From: Cohnella phaseoli
GTDB lineage: Bacteria > Bacillota > Bacilli > Paenibacillales > Paenibacillaceae
DNA: 64,000 bases
Assembly (NCBI RefSeq): GCF_003386235.1
Contig: NZ_QRDZ01000011.1
Span: 179,057-243,056, forward strand
Reading direction: 5' to 3'
Shown here: piece by piece, positions 26,018 through 33,880 of the stretch
How the letters are laid out: each line of letters starts with the position of its first letter
How positions within the stretch are numbered: the stretch's first letter is position 1
The notes under the pieces: generated by a model
What the model saw: only the letters and a program-made list of their open reading frames with translations
The model's database searches: none
What the model was told of the DNA's origin: nothing
Program-made: the position numbers and the translations under genes

Positions 26018-26851
26018 CTACAGCTTTAACGCGCCCTGCGTCATGCCTTGAATATAGTATTTCATCCCGAAGGAAAAGATGGCCAGCAGCGGCAACGACG
26101 CAATCGTGTATGCCGCGAAACGCGTCCCCAGATCGGTAATGCCGAACTGCTTGGTGAAGATCGTCAGTCCGACCGCGATCACCTGGAGATTGCTGTCGCG
26201 AATCGTGAGCAGCGGCCATATATAATCGTTGTACACGCCGACGGACTGCATAATGAACAGCGTCGCCAGAATCGGCACCGAGAGCGGAAGCACGACCTGA
26301 AGGAACACGCGCCGCTCCGTCGCCCCGTCGATGCGAGCCGCCTCGAACAATTCGCTTGGCAATCCGGCCATGAACGTCCGACACAGGAACGTTCCGAAAA
26401 TTTGTCCACCGGCGGCGCAAGCGATAATGATCGCCCACGGCGTATTCGTCAGCCCCATATTTTCATAGAGGACATAGGAAGGAATAAGCGTCAGGATGCC
26501 GGGAACCATCATCATGGCCAGCATTAGCATAAATAAGAAATCTTTGCCCGGAAACGTCTTCTTCGCAAAAAGATAGCCGGACACCGACGACAGAGCCATG
26601 ACGAGCACGCTGCCGACGACGGCATAGGCGATCGTATTAACGATGTAGCGCCAAATGCTGTGGAAGGCTTCGCCGTAGTTGCCCCATCTGGCCGGCGCGG
26701 GCAGTCCCCAGAAATTGCCCAAAATTTGCGCGTTGCTCTTCAGGGAGCTGACGAGCATGAACAAAATCGGCACGAGCGTCAGAAAGACGAGCAAGGCCAG
26801 CAGCGCGATATTAACGAGCTGGCGGACATCGCTGATTTTAAACGATCGCAT
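26018..26851 (-). CDS. Sugar ABC importer permease (MalG/LacG type)
   Basis: Inner-membrane permease of 277 residues with six predicted helices. The EAA loop reads EAARIDGATERRVFLQVVLPLSVP. The N-terminus (LVPILFMLVSSLKSNAQI) and the motif MMMVPGILTLIPSYVLYENMGLTNTPWAII are typical of the MalG side of family CUT1. GGGGGGCGAG precedes the ATG. Only 13 bases separate it from the stop of the fused permease, so the two form the channel pair and are probably translationally coupled. The ATPase is not encoded nearby. Confidence 0.94.
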   Translation of the reverse strand: MRSFKISDVRQLVNIALLALLVFLTLVPILFMLVSSLKSNAQILGNFWGLPAPARWGNYGEAFHSIWRYIVNTIAYAVVGSVLVMALSSVSGYLFAKKTFPGKDFLFMLMLAMMMVPGILTLIPSYVLYENMGLTNTPWAIIIACAAGGQIFGTFLCRTFMAGLPSELFEAARIDGATERRVFLQVVLPLSVPILATLFIMQSVGVYNDYIWPLLTIRDSNLQVIAVGLTIFTKQFGITDLGTRFAAYTIASLPLLAIFSFGMKYYIQGMTQGALKL

Positions 26852-26864
26852 GTTCTCGCCCCCC

Positions 26865-28778
26865 TTAATGGTCTTCCGTTTTGATAAACTTCAAGTTGAC
26901 GACCGTAATAATCAAAATAATCGCGAACATGCTGACCCCAAGCGCCGACGCGTACCCCAGCTCGTTGAACTTGGTCGCCGCGTAGTACATCTGCAGCGCC
27001 GGGACGTAAGTCGAATCCATCGGCCCGCCGCCGGTAACGATCAGAATGCCGTTGAAATCCTGAATGATTCCGATCAGTCCAAGGATAATGAGAAACTTGA
27101 ATTGACCGGCGAGCAGCGGCAGATGAATCGACCGGATAATGCGAGGCAAAGTGGCGCCGTCGATCTTCGCCGATTCGATCATCTCCTCGGAGATGGACAG
27201 AAGCCCCGCATAGAACACCAGCAATTGCAGGATGCCGACGAACGGGAAGCCGATGAAGATCAGCGCCCACAGCGCCGTATCCGGATCGCCGAGCCAGCCG
27301 TGCGCCCACGAGCCGAGCCCGATCAGCTTCAGGAAGTTGTTGAACAAGCCCAGATTCGGATCGTAAAAATTTTGCCATATGAGCAACCCCGCGACGCCCG
27401 GAATGACCATCGAAGCCGTGAACGCGGTGCGGAAGCCGTACTGCAGCCTTTTACTGCGCAGATGGTAGATCAGCTCCGCGACGATAAGCGGGGGAATGAG
27501 CGTTTTGATGAGTCCCGTTACAACCAGAATGACCAGATTTCCGAGGCCTTTGGTGACGAACGGGTCGTTCAGCATGCGCTTGAAATTGTCCAAACCGATG
27601 AAGGTCGTTCTGCCGCCCGGCTGCCATTCGTACAGCGAATGAAACAAGCCCGAGAAGGCCGGAAAATACAAAAACGTAAAAATGAGAATAAAGCTCGGAG
27701 CCAGTCCGACGTAGATCCATTTCGAACGCCATACCTCCCGGAAAATGCCCAGCTTGTTGCGTCTTCTCATCCAACCGAGCAGAAAAGCGATCAACGCGAG
27801 CGCCGCGAGTACGGCTATTCCCCATACGATCGTCCTCATTTTAGCCTCGCTCTTCGACTTGGCGATTACGCTTCCGACATCGAATGCGAGAATACGGCCT
27901 TCGTTCGTGCCCCCGTAGAGCGTCTTGCCCTCCGGATCGAACGCGACGGCTCTGCCGTTGCTGCCGCCTTTGGATTCCCACAGCTTTTTTCCGTCTGCGT
28001 CAAAAATATAAAAGTAGCCGGATAAATCCGAGACGCCGATCGTCTTGCCGTCCGCCGAGAAGGCGACGTCCGTCACATGGTCCCGCGTCTTGGCGGCATG
28101 AACCGGCTGGCCCTGCGGATTAAACAACTCCACTTCGTTCAGTTTCGTTCCAATCGCCGTATACCCTTCGTTGGAGACGTCGATCGCCTGAATCTGTCCT
28201 TTGGCGCCAATCTTGCCGACCACGCCTTCCCGGCTCAACAAGTGAGCGTATTGGTCGGTGGAGCCCACTGCGATCCATTGTCCGTTCTCCGATACTTTGA
28301 CCGTCCGCATCGTCGAGCTGATCGGCACCGCGCCTACCTGCTCTCCGGTTTTGCCGTCGATGTACAAGAGATCGCCGTTGCGCTGCACGACGGCGGCGAT
28401 CAGAGAGCCGTCGTCCGAAGCGGACATGCTCTTGACTTGCCGCTTCAAATCCGTTGCCCACAGCTGTTTACCATCGCGATCGTAAGCGTACAGGCGCCGA
28501 TCGTCCGAAGCGAGCAGCAGGCTGCCGTCCTCCAGAAGCTCGACCGCGTTTACAACGTTGCCGGCCGGCGCTTCGAACGCCAAACTACCATCCGCCTCAT
28601 AGACAAGCGCTTTGGCGTCTCGACTGCCGACGGCGATACGGCTCCCGTCCGGAGCAGCGGAAATAGACGTCATATCTGCGCCGATCCCGGCAGACCAGCC
28701 CTCCTGCGCCGATGCGACGCCCGGGAAGATTCCCGGCAGGAATAACAATGCCATCGCAAGCCATGCGATTTTCCTCAT
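26865..28778 (-). CDS. Sugar ABC permease (MalF type) fused to extracytoplasmic seven-bladed propeller
   Basis: A fusion of 637 residues, about twice the size of normal MalF-type subunits of this group. Residues 1-24 are a signal peptide (LLFLPGIFPGVASA). Residues 25-301 hold seven WD40/PQQ-like blades, each with a D-G-S/K beta turn such as LLEDGSLLLASDDRRLYAYD and FSADGKTIGVSDLSGYFYIF. A membrane helix at 316-336 is followed by RRRNK, so the propeller faces outside and the permease starts in the cytoplasm. Residues 350-637 are a complete six-helix permease with the EAA loop ESAKIDGATLPRIIRSIHLP. GGAGGAGAGG lies just before the ATG at 28778. M314 has a weak GAGG upstream and M337 none, so a separate internal start cannot be fully ruled out. 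The propeller would sit next to the binding protein docking site; its role is unknown. Confidence 0.88.
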   Translation of the reverse strand: MRKIAWLAMALLFLPGIFPGVASAQEGWSAGIGADMTSISAAPDGSRIAVGSRDAKALVYEADGSLAFEAPAGNVVNAVELLEDGSLLLASDDRRLYAYDRDGKQLWATDLKRQVKSMSASDDGSLIAAVVQRNGDLLYIDGKTGEQVGAVPISSTMRTVKVSENGQWIAVGSTDQYAHLLSREGVVGKIGAKGQIQAIDVSNEGYTAIGTKLNEVELFNPQGQPVHAAKTRDHVTDVAFSADGKTIGVSDLSGYFYIFDADGKKLWESKGGSNGRAVAFDPEGKTLYGGTNEGRILAFDVGSVIAKSKSEAKMRTIVWGIAVLAALALIAFLLGWMRRRNKLGIFREVWRSKWIYVGLAPSFILIFTFLYFPAFSGLFHSLYEWQPGGRTTFIGLDNFKRMLNDPFVTKGLGNLVILVVTGLIKTLIPPLIVAELIYHLRSKRLQYGFRTAFTASMVIPGVAGLLIWQNFYDPNLGLFNNFLKLIGLGSWAHGWLGDPDTALWALIFIGFPFVGILQLLVFYAGLLSISEEMIESAKIDGATLPRIIRSIHLPLLAGQFKFLIILGLIGIIQDFNGILIVTGGGPMDSTYVPALQMYYAATKFNELGYASALGVSMFAIILIITVVNLKFIKTEDH

Positions 28779-28827
28779 GCTGCCTCTCCTCCCCTTCCGC
28801 GCATGATCCTCAATCGACGTTAAGGTC

Positions 28828-28862
28828 CAACGGCACAGGCCCAATGGCGGCCCGTGCCGTTG
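28828..28862 (-). other. Intercistronic hairpin after the binding-protein gene
   Basis: CAACGGCAC (28828-28836) pairs perfectly with GTGCCGTTG (28854-28862), 9 bases after the lipoprotein stop, with no T-run. Such hairpins often protect the 3' end of a highly expressed binding-protein message while only part of transcription goes on into permease genes. Confidence 0.7.
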
Positions 28863-28870
28863 TCGTCCGC

Positions 28871-30544
28871 TTATTGACGTTCAGGCGGCCGTCTTTCCGG
28901 CGTGTCCAGATCGGACAGCTCCTTCTTCGCTTGCTTCAGCGCCGGTTCGAGATATTTGTCGATGTTGGTTTGCAGTTCTTTCAAATACTGTTCTGTGGTC
29001 AGCTTGCCGTCGAAGAAACGCTGCACGCTGCCTACCCAGTCCTGAACGGACGGCTGATAGTCCATCAGACCGCGAGCCAGTTGGTTGCCCGGGCTCCAGT
29101 AACCCTCGGTGTTGCCGATCGGAGCGAAATCCGCGAAAGCAGCCGCCATTTCCGGCGGAAGCGTAATATCTTTGAGCGCCGGAGAGCCGGCCAGAGAAGC
29201 GTCGTCGCTGTCTTGGATCGCTTTAACGTATACGCCGTAGCCTTCGGGACTCGTCAAATACATCATGAAGTCCGCGTTCAGTTCGTTCTGCTCGGCCGAC
29301 TTGTTCACGAAGCCGTAGAAGCCGATCGGAATTTGAATCGTTCTGGCCGGAGCCATCACTTCCGGGCCTTCCATCGACGGCATGTTGAAGAATCCGTATT
29401 GGAACGGCTTCACGCCGCCTTGCGCGCCGGTTTTCTCTTCGTCCGCGAAATCCTTCGGCAACTGGAAGTAGTGGCCCGGCGTTCCCATCAATGTTGCGGC
29501 TTTACCCGTGAGGAACAGGTTGTACGCTTGCTCGGCCTTAACTCCGAAGAAGCCTTCCGGAACATACTGGAACAAACGCTTCAGATTGTCGGCGTAAGCA
29601 ACCCACTTCGGATTGCCCTCCACCTGGTACGGACCTTCTTTGTCGCGAATCGCCTTCAGATGACGCATTTCGTTTTTCGTGACGTTGCTGTTGGAATCGT
29701 TGTAAGGATCGTTCAAATCATACTGCCATGCGCCGTCGATATCCGGCACGTAAGAGTAGTCCTGCTCTTGGGAGCGGATGACGTTGATGAAATCGCGCAA
29801 ATATTGGTCGGCGTAAATACGCACCAGCCATCCGGCCTCGCCGCTCCACATCGAAGTGGAATCTCCGGCCAGAGCGAGCGGCGTGTAGCCCGCTGCTTTG
29901 ATTTTGTCGAAAGCGTCGATCAGTTCGTTAAACGTCTTCGGCGCTTGCGTAATGCCGACTTTCTCGAAAATTTCCTTATTGTATACCCACACGATCTGTA
30001 CGGACTCGAAGTTGAGGTTGGCCAGGAAGTCCTCGGAGCTGACGCCCTCGAGGTTGATGCCCATCGCTCCGAGATCGAGCGACTCCACCCAAGGCTTGCC
30101 GGTATAGGGGTTCATTTTATCGAAATAAGCGTAATAGTCCATGAATTTGCGTTCGTTGACCAGGGCCGCGACCTCGTTGTTCACGACCATGTCCACTTCC
30201 GGCGTGCCGGCCGCGAATTGAGCGGTCAGCCATTCCTTGTAGCCTTCCATCGGCTTGTTGTCGACCGTGACCTTGACTCCCGGATTTTTGGCCATGTAAC
30301 CGTTCGCGACTGCGTTCCATACGGAGGAAGAAGCGTTGGGCAGCGAAATGTTGATCGTTCCTTTTAACTCCCGCGCAGCTTCGGAAGGACTTGAGGAAGC
30401 GGTTTCCGATGCCGGCGCACTAGGGCTCGGAGCCGAGCCGGACGGACTCGACTCGGCGGCGTTGTTGCTTTTGCTGCATGCCGCCAGCAGCGAGGACAAC
30501 ATAAGTATACCAAGTAGCAAAGCCAGCCCCTTCTTTTTGAACAT
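28871..30544 (-). CDS. Sugar ABC importer, binding lipoprotein (family CUT1)
   Basis: Extracytoplasmic solute-binding lipoprotein of 557 residues. The lipobox is LAAC with C23, followed by a Ser/Pro/Ala tether to about 60. The mature domain has ISLPNASSSVWNAVANGYM, the hinge-like segment VVNNEVAALVNERKFMDY and YTPLALAGDSTSMWSGEAGWL. It is longer than common CUT1 binding proteins (about 420), which suits large oligosaccharides. The start at 30544 was chosen because it gives a normal signal peptide; GAGGGTGAG lies upstream, a modest ribosome site. It heads the operon with the propeller-permease, the second permease and the proximal regulator. Upstream lie a cre-like site and an AGTATA-type inverted repeat. 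Confidence 0.92.
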   Translation of the reverse strand: MFKKKGLALLLGILMLSSLLAACSKSNNAAESSPSGSAPSPSAPASETASSSPSEAARELKGTINISLPNASSSVWNAVANGYMAKNPGVKVTVDNKPMEGYKEWLTAQFAAGTPEVDMVVNNEVAALVNERKFMDYYAYFDKMNPYTGKPWVESLDLGAMGINLEGVSSEDFLANLNFESVQIVWVYNKEIFEKVGITQAPKTFNELIDAFDKIKAAGYTPLALAGDSTSMWSGEAGWLVRIYADQYLRDFINVIRSQEQDYSYVPDIDGAWQYDLNDPYNDSNSNVTKNEMRHLKAIRDKEGPYQVEGNPKWVAYADNLKRLFQYVPEGFFGVKAEQAYNLFLTGKAATLMGTPGHYFQLPKDFADEEKTGAQGGVKPFQYGFFNMPSMEGPEVMAPARTIQIPIGFYGFVNKSAEQNELNADFMMYLTSPEGYGVYVKAIQDSDDASLAGSPALKDITLPPEMAAAFADFAPIGNTEGYWSPGNQLARGLMDYQPSVQDWVGSVQRFFDGKLTTEQYLKELQTNIDKYLEPALKQAKKELSDLDTPERRPPERQ

Positions 30545-30576
30545 GTCGATCTCACCCTCGTTTTCGTCGTTTTTTG

Positions 30577-30590
30577 GTAAAGCGCTTTCT
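30577..30590 (-). promoter_or_regulatory. cre-like site (CcpA) before the binding-protein gene
   Basis: GTAAAGCGCTTTCT has the AAAGCGCTTT palindromic heart of catabolite-responsive elements and lies 33 bases before the start codon, inside the untranslated leader, a repressing position. Confidence 0.6.
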
Positions 30591-30668
30591 TTACTTAGTC
30601 GATAAGATTTCCCGGTCAAACCCGAATTTTCGGCCTTGCTGTCGAGCGAACCCTATCTTTGTCGCCCG

Positions 30669-30701
30669 TAAAGTATAATGTTTATTATTTCGTATACTTT
30701 A
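30669..30701. promoter_or_regulatory. Candidate GntR-LacI operator before the importer operon
   Basis: TAAAGTATA (30669-30677) and TATACTTTA (30693-30701) are exact inverted copies 15 bases apart, within an A/T-rich promoter region. The word recurs before three other transcription units in the locus. Confidence 0.6.
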
Positions 30702-30782
30702 CTTTTAAAAGAATACTATATAAACCGTAACAGTGCAACATCTTTTTCGCTTCCGAACGGCCGATTCGCCATGATCGGAATA

Positions 30783-30812
30783 AGAAAGGCTGTCGCCAAC
30801 TTCCCGACAGCC
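30783..30812 (-). terminator. Probable terminator of the distal GntR-LacI regulator
   Basis: On the minus strand GGCTGTC pairs with GACAGCC over an 11-base loop, then TTTCTTATT. It lies 50 bases after the regulator stop and separates it from the importer promoter. Confidence 0.6.
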
Positions 30813-30862
30813 CTACGCTCCCCGAACGGAGCCCCAACTATTCAATTCGCTTGCCCTCGGCT

Positions 30863-31966
30863 CTACACCGGAGCAGGTCCCGTACTGTCCCTTTGAACTA
30901 ACGTAGGCACGATCTCGTCTTTCAAAAGCCGGTTTTCCCCATCCTTCATTTCATACAGCAAAATTTCCGCGGCTCTCTGACCGAGCTTATACGTATTCTG
31001 ATTAACGGTCGATAACGTTGGATAAGTATACTCGCTTATTTTAACGTCATCGTATCCGATAATGCTGATCTCCTGCGGCACTTTTATTCCGAGCTCCTTG
31101 GCGGCGTTCATCGCGCCGAACGCCTTGTAATCGCTCGTCGCGAAGATCGCCGTCGGACGATTGTCGAGCGACATCAGCCGTCGAAAGCCGTCGTTGCCCA
31201 TGCTGACCCTTTCATGGTCCCCGCTCATGATTGCGACGAGCTCGGAATCGAACGGAATTTGCCGCTGAGACAGCGCAAGCCGATAACCCTGGAGCCGGAG
31301 AGAAAACTCCTGGTTGATTTCCAGAATCGAATTTCCGGTCAGAATAACTCCGATGCGGCGATGGCCAAGCGACAGCAAATGCTGCGTTGCGAGATAGCCT
31401 CCGGTCAGGTTATCCACAATGACGTAAGGAATGCCCAAATGCGGATAGTAGAAATGTACGGTGACGATGCGCCGTTTCTCCCGCAGCCAGACGGACAGGC
31501 GGGATTGATCGAAGGAGTCCATCGTCGTCAGGAGGATGATGCCTGCGCTCGGATCCTGCGGAAGCTCGTAATCTTCCCCGATGTTCCACATATGGAAGGC
31601 GATTCCGCCCTCGTCGCAAGCCGCCTTGATTCCGTCGAACATGTCTGTAAAGAACGGATGGTTGAAATCCGACACTTCATGGTTTTGATATGCGAAAAAG
31701 ATCGTCCGGATCGGTTTCGGGCCGGCGGAAACGGCCGTTTCTTGGATGAAGGTGCCTTTTCCGCGAATACGGTATACGTAACCTTCCTGAACAAGGTCCG
31801 ACAACGCCCTGCGCGAAGTGATCTCGCTCGTGTTGTATTCTTTGGCCAGATCGATCTGCGTTGGAAGCGGATCGTGTGCGTTTAGCTCCCCTGCCTCGAT
31901 CTTGCGCTTAATGTCGTTCATAATATATCGATACATCGGAGTCTTGTCCGACCTATCCATGTCCAT
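30863..31966 (-). CDS. GntR-LacI hybrid transcription regulator (distal paralog)
   Basis: Regulator of 367 residues with the same plan as the one at 24.9-26.0 kb. The GntR winged helix (LAKEYNTSEITSRRALSDLVQEGYVYRIRGKGTF) differs at only a few positions from the paralog, so both should read the same operator. The LacI-like domain shares DNLTGGYLATQHLLSLGHRR and NQEFSLRLQGYRLAL, while other parts differ, which suggests a different ligand or affinity. GGGAGGAG lies about 9 bases before the ATG. An AGTATACT palindrome lies 27 bases upstream of the start, so it probably controls its own gene. It stands between the GH99-like gene and the importer operon. Confidence 0.92.
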   Translation of the reverse strand: MDMDRSDKTPMYRYIMNDIKRKIEAGELNAHDPLPTQIDLAKEYNTSEITSRRALSDLVQEGYVYRIRGKGTFIQETAVSAGPKPIRTIFFAYQNHEVSDFNHPFFTDMFDGIKAACDEGGIAFHMWNIGEDYELPQDPSAGIILLTTMDSFDQSRLSVWLREKRRIVTVHFYYPHLGIPYVIVDNLTGGYLATQHLLSLGHRRIGVILTGNSILEINQEFSLRLQGYRLALSQRQIPFDSELVAIMSGDHERVSMGNDGFRRLMSLDNRPTAIFATSDYKAFGAMNAAKELGIKVPQEISIIGYDDVKISEYTYPTLSTVNQNTYKLGQRAAEILLYEMKDGENRLLKDEIVPTLVQRDSTGPAPV

Positions 31967-31992
31967 GCGACTACACTCCTCCCGAATTGGGA

Positions 31993-32005
31993 TTAGTATA
32001 CTTTA
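31993..32005. promoter_or_regulatory. Candidate GntR-LacI operator before the distal regulator
   Basis: TTAGTATACTTTA contains the perfect palindrome AGTATACT with A/T flanks, placed 27 bases before the regulator start. It matches the words at 30.69, 37.93 and 40.62 kb. Confidence 0.6.
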
Positions 32006-32101
32006 GCGTCGCATTTTTCGCAAGACGGAATAGAGAGGCAGCAAGCCGGGGACCGGTCGTCCCTGCTTTTTCCCTCTCTAAGCGCCTCAGTGACATAGTC
32101 C

Positions 32102-33808
32102 CTATTCGCCCTCCGGAATCAAGTAGCGGTAATTCAACCTGCCCGCGGGCGCGACGTCCCCGTATTGATAAAAGTCTATTGGATCGCCCTCGTTCTGTAC
32201 GTTATCCGCCCACTTAAACGACAGCTCGCGCTCGCGGTTCGACCTCTCCAGACCAAGCAGCGTTCTCGGGATCGCCAGCTGAAGCTCGTTGCCTCGCACT
32301 GCATAGCCGATCTCTCCGACCGACTCCCAGGCCCAGCCTCCCAGACTCCTCTCCAGATAAGCCGCGGATTCGCCGGGCGTCCGCCGATTGACGACGAAGT
32401 GGTAGCCTTCCCAATCGTTGTCTCTGCTTCCTTCGACGCGAAGGAGCAGCATCATCCAGTTGCGATCCGTATAGGGGGACAGGTCGAACTCTGACGCCGC
32501 ATAGAAAAAGAGCGTATCGGCCGTATGCGCCGCCTTGAACGCAACAAGCGCATTTCGCCCCGTGGCGTTCTCGTAATGAAGCTCGCCGTAACCCGCATAG
32601 TTCCTCGGCTGCGTTTTTCCGCGAAAATCCCGGTACTCCGCGCCAACTTCGCGCCACGCCACGAAATCGGAATCGATCGGAATCGGCCGTTCAAGTCGGC
32701 AGCTTGTTCCCGCTTGATCAGGCATACCTTTGAAACGACGGATGTAGCCGATCATCTGCATATAGTAGCTGTCCCCATAGCCCCCCTTCATCGGCTCGAT
32801 GTCGCGGCTGAAGTTCAGCGTCGCCTGATCGACGAACAGCACCGGGCGCTCCGGCGGCCCCGACAGACGCATCGCAATCCATTCGTTCCAACCCGTTACG
32901 AACACGATTTCCGGATCCTCGGCGAGCGCGAATTCCCACTGCTCGGCCACGTTGGCGCCACGGACGATCGCCTCCTCCGCCTCATTATTTTCCGGCCCCG
33001 TTCCTTCGTGATACCCTCTGCCCCAATTTTCGCCGTATCCGTAAAAAGGAGTGTCGCTCATCGCCACGCTGGGATGTTGCGCCACGGAGACGCTGATCGT
33101 TTCCTTGCTCCCCTCGTCGTTGTAGAACACCCGCTGCGGGCGCTGGAACTCGATCCATGGAAAGCCGTTCGTCTTCTCCGACTCGTTCGGCCACTGGTTC
33201 AGACGGAATGTGAAGAACTCCCGTTGCTCCTCTTCGCATTGCGAAGGATCGCCGATGATCAGCGGCTTGCCCTTCCAACGAAACCACAGATGCGGGTACC
33301 GTACCGGCTTGTATACGTCCTCGTAGATGTCCGCTATCGTCCGCCCGGATTCCGTATTCGTATAGAAAACGAATTGCGGAACCTTGAATCCCTGCGCGTA
33401 AAGCTCGTCGAGAATCCGGAACAGCCGATCATACACGTTTTTGTATGTAACCGCGTTGGTCGTATCGAAGACGAGAAAATCGATGCCCGCTGCCGTAAGG
33501 AGCTGAGCATGCTTGCGCAGCACCCATTCGTCGTCGTTCAAGTAATAGCCGTACAGCGGCTCGCCCCAAAAATGAAACGAATCCGGCGGCCCCCAGGCCG
33601 GATGCTGCGGATCATGCACCGCTTCCGGCCATCGGGCGAGGATGCGCGTATTGTCGTTAGGCCCTTCCGTCCCATGCTGGCCCAGCCACAGGAAGTAGAA
33701 CAGCCCTACGAACCGATCCGCCCGATACGGTCCGACTTCCTCCCGCGTCGGCAGCGTCCTTCCCAGTGCGTCGATGCCCGTGCAGCTTTCGAAGCCTTTG
33801 TTCTCCAT
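32102..33808 (-). CDS. GH99/GH71-like cytoplasmic glycoside hydrolase with C-terminal beta domain
   Basis: A 568-residue protein without signal peptide. The first 370 residues read as a TIM barrel of the GH71/GH99-like group: FVGLFYFLWLGQHG, AGIDFLVFDTTNAVTYKNVYDRLF, RYPHLWFRWKGKPLIIGDPS and IVFVTGWNEWIAMRL, where the last WNEW segment is typical. The C-terminal 170 residues (GELHYENATGRNALVAFKAAHTADTLFFYA) look like a CBM9-type sugar-binding sandwich. Substrate unknown. The start at 33808 has GGGGAG 7 bases upstream; an ATG six codons before it lies within that leader. It follows the DUF5722 gene by 72 bases, with a strong hairpin between them. Confidence 0.75.
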   Translation of the reverse strand: MENKGFESCTGIDALGRTLPTREEVGPYRADRFVGLFYFLWLGQHGTEGPNDNTRILARWPEAVHDPQHPAWGPPDSFHFWGEPLYGYYLNDDEWVLRKHAQLLTAAGIDFLVFDTTNAVTYKNVYDRLFRILDELYAQGFKVPQFVFYTNTESGRTIADIYEDVYKPVRYPHLWFRWKGKPLIIGDPSQCEEEQREFFTFRLNQWPNESEKTNGFPWIEFQRPQRVFYNDEGSKETISVSVAQHPSVAMSDTPFYGYGENWGRGYHEGTGPENNEAEEAIVRGANVAEQWEFALAEDPEIVFVTGWNEWIAMRLSGPPERPVLFVDQATLNFSRDIEPMKGGYGDSYYMQMIGYIRRFKGMPDQAGTSCRLERPIPIDSDFVAWREVGAEYRDFRGKTQPRNYAGYGELHYENATGRNALVAFKAAHTADTLFFYAASEFDLSPYTDRNWMMLLLRVEGSRDNDWEGYHFVVNRRTPGESAAYLERSLGGWAWESVGEIGYAVRGNELQLAIPRTLLGLERSNRERELSFKWADNVQNEGDPIDFYQYGDVAPAGRLNYRYLIPEGE

Positions 33809-33833
33809 GCGTTCTCTCCCCTTCATGCGAATA

Positions 33834-33871
33834 CTGCCTATCCCGCCCAATTCGTCGGGAAGGATAGGCAG
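33834..33871 (-). other. Intercistronic hairpin between DUF5722 and GH99-like genes
   Basis: CTGCCTATCC pairs perfectly with GGATAGGCAG, and an inner TCCCG/CGGGA stem extends it. No T-run follows. It probably sets message stability or partial attenuation between the two genes. Confidence 0.75.
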
Positions 33872-33880
33872 CCTCGTTCT

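Noticed and set aside
26001..26438. Longer start of the proximal GntR-LacI regulator
   Set aside because: It would overlap the permease gene in another frame; GGAGG before the GTG at 26000 explains the start.
26679..28025. 448-codon plus-strand frame across the permease genes
   Set aside because: Antisense to two firmly assigned permease genes, with a composition rich in Arg and Gln as expected for a shadow.
28712..30367. 551-codon plus-strand frame across the binding-protein gene
   Set aside because: Antisense to a clear lipoprotein gene; no start signal and no recognisable domain.
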